From the NCBI GenBank assembly GCA_963751775.1, contig CAVVVW010000018.1, forward strand, positions 5,918 to 69,917: DNA of 64,000 bases. Reading direction: 5' to 3'. The notes under the pieces are model-generated. The model ran no database searches. It saw only the letters and a program-made list of their open reading frames with translations, and was not told the DNA's origin. Source of the stretch: CADEEN01 sp963751775 (lineage in GTDB: Bacteria > Pseudomonadota > Gammaproteobacteria > Burkholderiales > Burkholderiaceae_C). Positions within the stretch are counted from its first letter, which is position 1. Each line of letters opens with the position of its first letter. The position numbers were made by a program, and so were the translations under genes. Shown piece after piece: positions 27,642 through 35,723 of this stretch.

Positions 27642-27944
27642 ATGGCCACCACGTCCAAAGCCAAGAAGAAGACCGTTCGCCTCGCCTCGGGCCGCAAGCG
27701 CGCGCGCCAGGACGTGAAGCTCAATGCCGCCAACACGGCGCTGCGCTCCAAGTTCCGCACCGTCGTCAAGAACGTGCAGAAGGCCGTGGCCACGGGCGAC
27801 AAGGCCAAGGCGGGCGAGTTGTTCACGCTGGCGCAAAGCGTCATCGACTCGGTGGCCGACAAGGGCATGTTCCACAAGAACAAGGCTGCGCGCCACAAGA
27901 GCCGCCTGGCTGCCAAGGTCAAGGCGCTGGCCGTCGCCGCCTGA
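27642..27944 (+). CDS. rpsT: 30S ribosomal protein S20
   Basis: 100 aa, 25% or more Lys plus Arg. ASGRKRARQDVKLNAANTALRSKFRT and the C-terminal MFHKNKAARHKSRLAAKV are typical of S20. Primary binder of the 16S 5' domain and 3' minor domain. Monocistronic, followed by a strong terminator. Confidence 0.97.
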   Translation: MATTSKAKKKTVRLASGRKRARQDVKLNAANTALRSKFRTVVKNVQKAVATGDKAKAGELFTLAQSVIDSVADKGMFHKNKAARHKSRLAAKVKALAVAA

Positions 27945-27961
27945 TTCGCTTGCCCCTTGAG

Positions 27962-27984
27962 AAGCCCGCCTCGGCGGGCTTTTT
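27962..27984 (+). terminator. Rho-independent terminator of rpsT
   Basis: AAGCCCGCC paired with GGCGGGCTT around a 2-nt TC loop (27962-27970 with 27973-27981), followed by TTTT. It begins 17 nt after the rpsT stop. Confidence 0.88.
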
Positions 27985-28097
27985 CGTTTCCGTTCTGGCG
28001 CACGGCGGCCAGCCCCATCCGCGCGAAGCCCACGGCCCCGCGGGAGCCGGTTCGCCAACGCCCCCTCGGGTCAGTGTGGCAGTGCCCACCCCAACCG

Positions 28098-28103
28098 TAG
28101 AAT
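28098..28103 (+). promoter_or_regulatory. -10 element of a possible argD promoter
   Basis: TAGAAT, 72 nt before argD. The -35 position is poor (TGTGGC at 17 nt). The remaining spacer from 27985 to 28175 shows no gene. Confidence 0.35.
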
Positions 28104-28175
28104 CTTTCATCGCCGGCGCGTGATGGTGACGCTGCCGGCCTTTGTTTTTCCCCGCCGAGGCCTCGCAAGATCCAC

Positions 28176-29381
28176 ATGACCGCCGCCGCCGAACCGCATG
28201 TGATGAAGACCTACGGCCGCCTGCCGATCGCGCTTTCGCATGGCCGCGGCTGCCGCGTGTGGGACACCGACGGCCGCGAGTACCTCGATGCGCTGGGCGG
28301 CATCGCCGTCAACACGCTGGGCCACGCGCATGCCCGCTTGGTGCCCGCGCTGCAGGACCAGATCGCCAAGCTGATCCACACCAGCAACTACTACCACGTG
28401 CCGCTGCAGGAACAACTCGCGGCCAAGCTCACCGCGCTGTCGGGGTTGAGCAATGCCTTCTTCTGCAACAGCGGCCTCGAAGCCAACGAGGCGGCGATCA
28501 AGATCGCGCGCAAGTACGGCCACGACAAGGGCATCGAACGGCCCGAAATCATCGTCTATGAGGCCGCCTTTCACGGCCGCTCGATCGCCACGCTGTCGGC
28601 CACCGGCAACCCGAAGGTGCAGGCCGGCTTCGGCCCGCTGGTCGAAGGCTTCGTGCGCGTGCCGCTGAACGACCTGGCGGCCATCGACGACGTGCGCAGG
28701 ACGCGGCCCAACGTGGTCGCCGTGTTCCTGGAGACGATCCAGGGTGAAGGCGGCATCAATGCCGCGCGCTGGGAGTACCTGCAGAGCCTGCGCCGCATCT
28801 GCGACGAACAGGGCTGGCTGCTGATGCTCGACGAGGTGCAGTGCGGCATCGGCCGCACCGGCAAGTGGTTTGCCCACCAATGGGCCGGCATCCAGCCCGA
28901 CGTGATGCCGCTGGCCAAGGGCCTGGGGTCGGGCGTGCCGATCGGCGCGGTGGTTTGCGGCCCGAAGGCGGCCACCGTGTTGGGCCCCGGCAATCACGGC
29001 ACCACTTTCGGCGGCAATCCGCTGGCGATGCGCGCCGGCGTCGAGACGCTGACGATCATGGAGCAAGACGGCCTGCTGGCCAATGCAACGCGCGTCGGCG
29101 CTCTGTTGAAGGCCGGGTTCGAGCGCGAATTCGCCGGCCTGGCCGGCGTCAAGGAGATTCGTGGCGCCGGGCTGATGATCGGCATCGAGCTGGACCGGCC
29201 CTGCGGCGACCTGCTCGGCCAGGCCTGCGAAGCGGGCCTGCTGATCAGCGTCACGGCCGAGCGCGTGATTCGCCTGCTGCCGCCACTGATCATCAGCGCC
29301 GACGAAGCCGCGCAGGTGGTTGCGCTGCTCGCGCCGCTGGTGCGGCGATTCCTGACCCAGCCCAGCCATGAAACCCGGTGA
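28176..29381 (+). CDS. argD: Acetylornithine aminotransferase
   Basis: 401 aa class III PLP enzyme. Motifs: VWDTDGREYLDALGGIAVNTLGH at the N-terminus, NSGLEANEAAIKIAR, the AFHGRSIATLS phosphate-site region, MLDEVQCGIGRTG, and the Schiff-base lysine in PLAKGLGSG. Converts N-acetylglutamate semialdehyde to acetylornithine in arginine synthesis, and may also serve in lysine synthesis. Immediately followed by argF. Confidence 0.95.
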   Translation: MTAAAEPHVMKTYGRLPIALSHGRGCRVWDTDGREYLDALGGIAVNTLGHAHARLVPALQDQIAKLIHTSNYYHVPLQEQLAAKLTALSGLSNAFFCNSGLEANEAAIKIARKYGHDKGIERPEIIVYEAAFHGRSIATLSATGNPKVQAGFGPLVEGFVRVPLNDLAAIDDVRRTRPNVVAVFLETIQGEGGINAARWEYLQSLRRICDEQGWLLMLDEVQCGIGRTGKWFAHQWAGIQPDVMPLAKGLGSGVPIGAVVCGPKAATVLGPGNHGTTFGGNPLAMRAGVETLTIMEQDGLLANATRVGALLKAGFEREFAGLAGVKEIRGAGLMIGIELDRPCGDLLGQACEAGLLISVTAERVIRLLPPLIISADEAAQVVALLAPLVRRFLTQPSHETR

Positions 29382-29388
29382 TGCGCTG

Positions 29389-30301
<913 letters not shown>

Positions 30302-30325
30302 CCAGCCGTCGCTGGCGTTCAGCGC

Positions 30326-31951
30326 TCAGCCGCTGCGCAGCTTGAAGCGCTGTAGCTTGCCGGTCTCGGTGCGCGGCAGACTGTCGCGGAACTCGATCGC
30401 GCGCGGGTACTTGTAGGGCGCGACGGTCTGCTTGACGAAATCCTGCAGTGCCTTGACCATCTCAGCGTCGCCGGTGTGGCCCGCCTTGAGCACGACGAAG
30501 GCCTTGACGATCTGGCCGCGCTGCTCGTCGGCCACGCCGATCACGCCGCACTCGGCCACCGCATCGTGCAACAGCAATGCGCTCTCCACTTCCGGCCCGG
30601 CGATGTTGTAGCCGCCGCTGATGATCATGTCGTCGGTGCGCGCCTGGTACTCGAACTGGCCGTCGCTGGGGCTGACGAGGTAGGCATCGCCGGTCAGGTT
30701 CCAGCCGTCGTGGACATAGCTCTTCTGGCGCTCGTCGGCCAGGTACTTGCAGCCCGTCGGGCCACGTACTGCGAGGCGCCCGACCTTGCCAGGCGGCAGC
30801 GGCCGGCCGTCGTCGTCGAGCACGCAGGCTTGATAGCCCGGCACGACGTAGCCGGTGGCGCCGCCACGCGCCTGCTCCTCGGTGGCTGAAATGAAGATGT
30901 GCAGCAATTCGGTCGAGCCGATGCCGTCGATGATCTCGATGCCCGTCGTGTCCTTCCAGAGCTTGCGCGTGGCCGCCGGCAGCGCTTCGCCTGCCGACAC
31001 GCACTTGCGCAGACTCGACAGGTCATGCCCGGCGACCAGCGCGGCCATGGCGCGGTACGCCGTCGGCGAGGTGTAGCAGATCGTCGCCCGGTAACGTGCG
31101 ATGGCGGCGGGCAGCGCGTCCGGCGTGGCGCGCTCGACCAGCACGCTGGCCGCGCCGATGCTCATCGGAAACAACAGCAGCCCGCCGAGACCGAAGGTGA
31201 AGGCCAGCGGCGGGCTGCCGACGATGCGGTCGTCGGGCAAGGCGCGCAGCACGTGCGGCGGCCAGCAGGCGCAGGCGGCCATCACGTCGCGGTGGAAATG
31301 CAGCGCCGCCTTGGGCTGGCCCGTAGTACCGGAGGTAAAGGCGATCAGGCAGGTGTCGTCGGCGGCGGTAGCGACGTTGGCGAAGCTCGCTGGCTGTGAT
31401 GTCATCGCCGACTCGAGTCCGTCGCCGGCATCACCATTGAAGTGCAACACATGGGTCAGCGTCGGGCACGACGGCCGGGCCAGCGTGACCTCTTCGGCCA
31501 GCCGCGCATCGACCAGGGCATGCGTGATTTCGGCCTTGGCCACGATGCCGGTCAACTCGCGCGCACGCAGCAGTGGCATGCTACCGACGGCGATGCCGCC
31601 GGCCTTGACGACGCCGAACCAGCAGGCCGCCAGCATCGGGCTGTTGGCGCCACGCAGCAGCACGCGGTTGCCGGGCACCAGGCCGAGATCGCGAACCAGC
31701 AGATTCGCGATGCGGTTGGCCCGCGCCTGCAACTCGGCGTAGCTCCACTGGATCGGCGAGCCGTCCGGCGCGGCGCCGAGCACCGCCAAGCGCGCGCCAT
31801 CACCCTGGTTCACCCAGCGGTCCAGCAGTTCGCTGGCGCAATTGAGTTGCGGGCCGAACTGCAATCCGGGCAGTTCGAACAGCAGGCGCGGCAATTGCCC
31901 GGGCGGTGGCACCCGGTCGCGAACGAAACTGTCGACATGCGCACTGCTCAT
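30326..31951 (-). CDS. AMP-dependent acyl-CoA ligase, probable 2-aminobenzoate-CoA ligase
   Basis: 541 aa ANL-superfamily enzyme. The ATP motif is AFTSGTTGQPKAALH; later YGIxG-type IDGIGSTELLH, then TGDAYLV, and the catalytic lysine near the C-terminus in TETGKLQRFKL. Overall it resembles benzoate-type ligases; the length and the sequence (GANSPMLAACWFGVVKAG, HFHRDVMAACACWP) fit 2-aminobenzoate-CoA ligases. The assignment is strengthened by the divergent kyn genes, whose end product is anthranilate. Benzoate-CoA ligase remains possible. Confidence 0.78.
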   Translation of the reverse strand: MSSAHVDSFVRDRVPPPGQLPRLLFELPGLQFGPQLNCASELLDRWVNQGDGARLAVLGAAPDGSPIQWSYAELQARANRIANLLVRDLGLVPGNRVLLRGANSPMLAACWFGVVKAGGIAVGSMPLLRARELTGIVAKAEITHALVDARLAEEVTLARPSCPTLTHVLHFNGDAGDGLESAMTSQPASFANVATAADDTCLIAFTSGTTGQPKAALHFHRDVMAACACWPPHVLRALPDDRIVGSPPLAFTFGLGGLLLFPMSIGAASVLVERATPDALPAAIARYRATICYTSPTAYRAMAALVAGHDLSSLRKCVSAGEALPAATRKLWKDTTGIEIIDGIGSTELLHIFISATEEQARGGATGYVVPGYQACVLDDDGRPLPPGKVGRLAVRGPTGCKYLADERQKSYVHDGWNLTGDAYLVSPSDGQFEYQARTDDMIISGGYNIAGPEVESALLLHDAVAECGVIGVADEQRGQIVKAFVVLKAGHTGDAEMVKALQDFVKQTVAPYKYPRAIEFRDSLPRTETGKLQRFKLRSG

Positions 31952-32021
31952 GGTCGACGTTCACTCTACCGCCGCCGCCGCTGCATGGCGTTGGTGACAA
32001 CCCCGGTAGCGCGAACCGCCC

Positions 32022-32027
32022 TATCAT
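32022..32027 (+). promoter_or_regulatory. -10 element of a possible kynB promoter
   Basis: TATCAT, 10 nt before the ATG of the 22-codon leader frame at 32038. No matching -35. Confidence 0.3.
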
Positions 32028-32037
32028 TCACGGCGCC

Positions 32038-32106
32038 ATGCACCTGACGATCGACCAGACCGAGAAGTGCGCACTGCTGCGCAAGAAGCGCCCGTCGCTG
32101 CCGTAA
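32038..32106 (+). CDS. Possible 22-codon leader ORF of kynB
   Basis: Codes for MHLTIDQTEKCALLRKKRPS plus two residues. Its TAA (32104-32106) overlaps the kynB ATG as TAATG, the arrangement used for translational coupling. It contains no Trp codon, so tryptophan attenuation of the trp-leader type is not supported. It could also be a chance frame or the real kynB N-terminus split by an error. Confidence 0.3.
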   Translation: MHLTIDQTEKCALLRKKRPSLP

Positions 32107-32735
32107 TGCCGCTGTGGGACATCTCGCCCCCGGTACACGCCGGCTCGCCGGTGTTTCCCGGCGACGCGCGCTACGAGCAGCGCTGGGCGGCAACGCTCGG
32201 GCCCGGTTGTCCGGTGAACGTCAGCACCATCACGCTGTCGCCGCACACCGGGGCCCACGCCGACGCCCCGTTGCATTACGCCGCCGGCGGTGCGCCGGCC
32301 GGCGCACTCGACCTCGAGCCTTACCTCGGACCGTGCCGCGTGGTGCACGCGATCGGTTGCGGCGCACTGATCGAATGGCGCCACATCGAACACGCCATCG
32401 ATGCGTCGTTGCCGCCGCGCGTGCTGGTGCGCACCTACGAGCGCATGCCCGTCGACCGCTGGGACAGCACGCTCAGCGCCTATGCAACGGACGTGATCGA
32501 GCGCCTGGCCGACCTGGGCGTGCGGCTGATCGGCATCGACACCGCCAGCATCGACCCGGCAGCTAGCAAGACACTCGACGCGCACCAGGTGATCCGCCGC
32601 CGCGATCTGCGCGTGCTGGAAAACCTGGTGCTCGACGATGTGCCCGAGGGCGATTACGAGCTGATCGCCCTGCCCCTCAAACTCAGCACCGCCGACGCGT
32701 CACCCGTGCGCGCGGTACTGCGAGAGCTGAGATGA
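32106..32735 (+). CDS. kynB: Kynurenine formamidase (arylformamidase)
   Basis: 209 aa cyclase-family metalloenzyme. LWDISPPVHAGSPVFPGD starts the protein and the metal site PHTGAHADAPLHY is the H-x-G-x-H-x-D-x-P-x-H motif. Hydrolyses N-formylkynurenine, made by KynA, to kynurenine. The ATG at 32106 gives the family N-terminus; a GTG at 32067 would add 13 residues. Separated from kynU by the repeat island. Confidence 0.93.
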   Translation: MPLWDISPPVHAGSPVFPGDARYEQRWAATLGPGCPVNVSTITLSPHTGAHADAPLHYAAGGAPAGALDLEPYLGPCRVVHAIGCGALIEWRHIEHAIDASLPPRVLVRTYERMPVDRWDSTLSAYATDVIERLADLGVRLIGIDTASIDPAASKTLDAHQVIRRRDLRVLENLVLDDVPEGDYELIALPLKLSTADASPVRAVLRELR

Positions 32736-32922
32736 GAGCCCCAAACCCATTTGACGTGTCGCGTCACGAACCACGCGTTGACGCCTGCCTTCGCGGTGAC
32801 CATCAAGCGGCCCGTCGCGGCCGTTGGGGAATGTCTGCATCGGTCGCTGCTCGTGCGTATCGCGGCAGGTGGCACCTGGCACGGGCTCATGGTGGAGCGG
32901 TCTACGCTTCGCTGCGACTTCG

Positions 32923-32964
32923 CTGCGGTGCTCGGCCTGGGGTCGCGCCGCACAACTCGCTGCG
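32923..32964 (+). repeat. Outer inverted-repeat arm, left
   Basis: Contains CTGCGGTGCTCGGCCT (32923-32938) and CGCACAACTCGCTGCG (32949-32964). Both occur as exact complements, in the same order when read from the other strand, at 33295-33310 and 33269-33284. Confidence 0.85.
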
Positions 32965-33136
32965 TTCGCTGCGCTCACTGCGCTCGGACAGGTGCGGCGA
33001 GTCAGCCCACGAAGCGCGCTGCGCGCGCCGACCCCAGCCCTGTGCTCCTCGCCGCCCCACAAATCGCCCCTGCCGGGTACCGCCCGCCGCGAAGGCCGGC
33101 ATGGGTGGTCTTCCACCGCACACCACCATTGGTTCT

Positions 33137-33166
33137 GCAAAGGCGCGCCCGGGCAGGTGGCAGCGC
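33137..33166 (+). repeat. 30-nt inverted repeat, copy 1
   Basis: Complementary to 33346-33375 at 29 of 30 positions; the single mismatch is A/G within the CTGCC(A/G)CCTG core when read from the minus strand. Core sequence GGCGCGCCCGGGCAGG is shared. Confidence 0.85.
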
Positions 33167-33268
33167 GCCTGCGGGGCGCCGAGGAGCACAGGCCTTGTGG
33201 CCCGCGCGCGCAGCGCGCCTCGTAATCTGATCTGTCGCACCTTGTTTGAGCGTAGCGAACGCAGTGAG

Positions 33269-33310
33269 CGCAGCGAGTTGTGCGACGGGCCACAAGGCCG
33301 AGCACCGCAG
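33269..33310 (-). repeat. Outer inverted-repeat arm, right
   Basis: Reverse complement of the left arm in two exact 16-nt blocks (33269-33284 and 33295-33310) separated by a diverged 10-nt piece. Confidence 0.85.
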
Positions 33311-33345
33311 GGCAGTCGGTGCGCAGCACCGACCGCCTCGCCGAA

Positions 33346-33375
33346 GCGCTGCCGCCTGCCCGGGCGCGCCTTTGC
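33346..33375 (-). repeat. 30-nt inverted repeat, copy 2
   Basis: Second copy of the 30-nt element, in opposite orientation to 33137-33166. Beyond it the sequences diverge abruptly, which suggests a defined element boundary. Confidence 0.85.
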
Positions 33376-33491
33376 CGCGCCACACGTCGAAGTGAGAAGA
33401 CGGAGGTTTGCCCTGGGGCGCAGACCCAAAGCTCATGCAACAAAGCGCTTGGCGCACGGTATGCCGGGAAGAGCACTGTGGAGCAACTGAC

Positions 33492-34754
33492 ATGACGACT
33501 CGACAGGACTGCCTCGCACTCGACGCATCGGATCCGCTGGCCAGCTTGCGCGAGCAGTTCGTTCTGCCCGCAGGGAAGATCTACCTCGATGGGAATTCGC
33601 TCGGCGTGCTGCCGCGCGCCACCGCCGGCCGCGTGGCGCAAGTGGTGCAGCAGGAATGGGGCGAAAACCTGATCGAGAGTTGGAACAGCGCCGGCTGGAT
33701 CAGCCTGCCGCAGCGCATCGGCGACAAGATCGCGCGCCTGGTCGGTGCCGATGCCGGTGAATTGGTGGTTGCAGATTCGACCTCGGTGAATCTGTTCAAG
33801 GCACTCAGCGCGGCACTGGCCATCGCGAAGGCTGATGCGCCCGGACGGCGCGTGATCCTGTCCGAGCGCGGCAACTTCCCGACCGACCTCTACATCGCCG
33901 ATGGCCTGGCCACGCAGCACGGCTGCGAACTGGTGTTGACGAACAGCCCCGACGAGATCGGCGGCTACCTCGCCAGCGGCCGCGTCGCGGTGATGATGCT
34001 GACCCAGGTCGACTACCAGAGCGGCCGATTGCACGACATGGCCGCACTGACACACACCGCACACCAGCACGGTGCGCTGGCTCTGTGGGACCTGGCGCAT
34101 TCGGCCGGCGCATTGCCGGTGGCGCTGAAGGCCGCCGGCGCCGACTTCGCCGTCGGCTGCGGCTACAAGTACCTGAACGGCGGCCCCGGTGCGCCGGCAT
34201 TCGTCTGGGTCCATCCACGCTATGCCGAGCGCTTCCGGCAGCCGCTCTCGGGATGGATGGGCCACGCCGCGCCGTTCGAATTCACGCCCGCGTACCGTCC
34301 TGCGGCCGGCATCACGCGCTACCTGTGCGGCACGCCGGCGATGTTGTCGATGGCGGCGCTCGAATGTGGCGTCGACAGCGTGTTGGCGGCCGAGCCGCTG
34401 GGCGGCATGGCCGCGCTGCGCACCAAGTCGCTGGCGCTGACCGACCTGTTCATCGCGCTCGTCGAGCAACGCTGCAGCGGACACGGCCTGTCGTTGATCA
34501 CGCCGCGCGAGCACACATTGCGCGGCAGCCAGGTCGCACTGGCGCGCAGCGAGGGCGCCTATGCCATCGTGCAAGCGCTCATCGCCCGCGGCGTGGTCGG
34601 CGACTTCCGCGCCCCCGAAGTCCTTCGCTTCGGCTTCACGCCGCTGTACACGCGTTTCGTCGAGGTCTGGGACGCCGTCGAGCACCTGCGCCAGGTGCTG
34701 ACCAGCAGCGAGTGGCGAGAAGCCCGCTTCAACCGCAGGGCGGCCGTCACATGA
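33492..34754 (+). CDS. kynU: Kynureninase
   Basis: 420 aa PLP enzyme that cleaves kynurenine to anthranilate and alanine. IYLDGNSLGVLPRAT at residues 30-44 is the kynureninase N-terminal signature; WDLAHSAGALPV binds the cofactor ring through Asp, and the Schiff-base lysine is in GCGYKYLNGGPGAPAF. Starts at the ATG of MTTRQD; the frame is open upstream into the repeat island but without a binding site. Ends 55 nt before kynA. Confidence 0.96.
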   Translation: MTTRQDCLALDASDPLASLREQFVLPAGKIYLDGNSLGVLPRATAGRVAQVVQQEWGENLIESWNSAGWISLPQRIGDKIARLVGADAGELVVADSTSVNLFKALSAALAIAKADAPGRRVILSERGNFPTDLYIADGLATQHGCELVLTNSPDEIGGYLASGRVAVMMLTQVDYQSGRLHDMAALTHTAHQHGALALWDLAHSAGALPVALKAAGADFAVGCGYKYLNGGPGAPAFVWVHPRYAERFRQPLSGWMGHAAPFEFTPAYRPAAGITRYLCGTPAMLSMAALECGVDSVLAAEPLGGMAALRTKSLALTDLFIALVEQRCSGHGLSLITPREHTLRGSQVALARSEGAYAIVQALIARGVVGDFRAPEVLRFGFTPLYTRFVEVWDAVEHLRQVLTSSEWREARFNRRAAVT

Positions 34755-34809
34755 GCCGCCGGGCCGCTCCCGAGGCGAATACCGCTGTGCGCAGCACGGA
34801 GGTTGCCTG

Positions 34810-35646
34810 ATGACCAAGCGCAAGGCCGTCCTCGACGAGCACGCCAAGCTCGACTTCTCGCAGGACATGAGCTACGGCGACTACCTGCACCTCGACCAAG
34901 TGCTGGGCGCGCAGCACCCGCGCTCGCCGGACCACAACGAGATGCTGTTCATCGTCCAGCACCAGACCAGCGAGCTGTGGATGAAGCTGATGCTGCACGA
35001 GCTGCATGCGGCCATCGCGGCAATTGCGCGCGATGAACTCGGCACCGCATTCAAGATGCTGGCCCGCGTCTCGCGCATCATGGAGCAGCTGGTGCACGCC
35101 TGGGACGTGCTGGCCACGATGACGCCGCCGGAGTACTCGGCGATCCGCCCATTCCTGGCCAGCAGCAGCGGTTTTCAGAGCTGGCAGTACCGTTGCATCG
35201 AATTCAGCCTGGGCAACAAGAATGCCGCGATGTTGCTGCCGCACCAGCATCGCGCCGAAAGGCTGGCCCCCGTGCAGGCGGCCTACGCCGCACCGTCGCT
35301 GTACGACGAAGCGCTGCGCCTGCTGGCGCGGCGCGGCATCGAGGTGCCCGCCAGCCACACCGAGCGCGACTGGACCCAACCCTATGCCGCCAGCCCCGCG
35401 GTCGAGGCCGCCTGGCTGACCATCTACCGCGACCCCGCGCACTACTGGGACCTTTATCAACTGGGCGAAGAACTCACCGACCTCGAAGACGCGTTCCGCC
35501 TCTGGCGCTTCCGCCACGTGACCACCGTCGAGCGCGTGATCGGCTTCAAGCGCGGCACCGGCGGCACCAGCGGCGTGGGTTACCTGCGCAAGATGCTCGA
35601 CGTGGTGCTGTTTCCCGAGATCTGGACGCTGCGCACTGCGCTCTGA
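34810..35646 (+). CDS. kynA: Tryptophan 2,3-dioxygenase
   Basis: 278 aa heme enzyme, the first and rate-limiting step of tryptophan breakdown to N-formylkynurenine. SYGDYLHLDQVL near residues 18-29, FIVQHQTSELWMKLML with the substrate-site His and Glu/Leu region, and the C-terminal VIGFKRGTGGTSGVGYLRKML are diagnostic of TDO. Last of the three kyn genes in the order kynB-kynU-kynA. Confidence 0.97.
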   Translation: MTKRKAVLDEHAKLDFSQDMSYGDYLHLDQVLGAQHPRSPDHNEMLFIVQHQTSELWMKLMLHELHAAIAAIARDELGTAFKMLARVSRIMEQLVHAWDVLATMTPPEYSAIRPFLASSSGFQSWQYRCIEFSLGNKNAAMLLPHQHRAERLAPVQAAYAAPSLYDEALRLLARRGIEVPASHTERDWTQPYAASPAVEAAWLTIYRDPAHYWDLYQLGEELTDLEDAFRLWRFRHVTTVERVIGFKRGTGGTSGVGYLRKMLDVVLFPEIWTLRTAL

Positions 35647-35723
35647 GCCGCGGACACGCGGCACCGCGGAGTAACGTCGCCGCGGCCCGCATGCCTTATC
35701 GTTGCGGGCACACTGCATCGACC

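Larger units (their letters stand above)
32736..33491. repeat. Non-coding island of nested inverted repeats between kynB and kynU
   Basis: A 756-nt gap. No frame in it resembles a protein. From about 32921 to 33375 it is made of inverted repeat pairs nested within one another: outer arms 32923-32964 and 33269-33310, inner arms 33040-33051 and 33180-33191, and a 30-nt pair at 33137-33166 and 33346-33375. Short motifs such as CACAACTCGCTGCG and its complement recur. The rest (32736-32920 and 33376-33491) shows nothing recognisable except the kynU start region. Confidence 0.75.

Noticed and set aside
32921..33375. A CRISPR or tandem-repeat reading of the kyn repeat island
   Set aside because: The repeated units are inverted and nested, of different lengths, and not evenly spaced.
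32700..34868. A 722-codon open frame on the minus strand across kynU and the repeat island
   Set aside because: It is the complement of kynU and of GC-rich repeats, Arg/Ala/Gln-rich, with no recognisable motif. High-GC coding regions produce such shadows.
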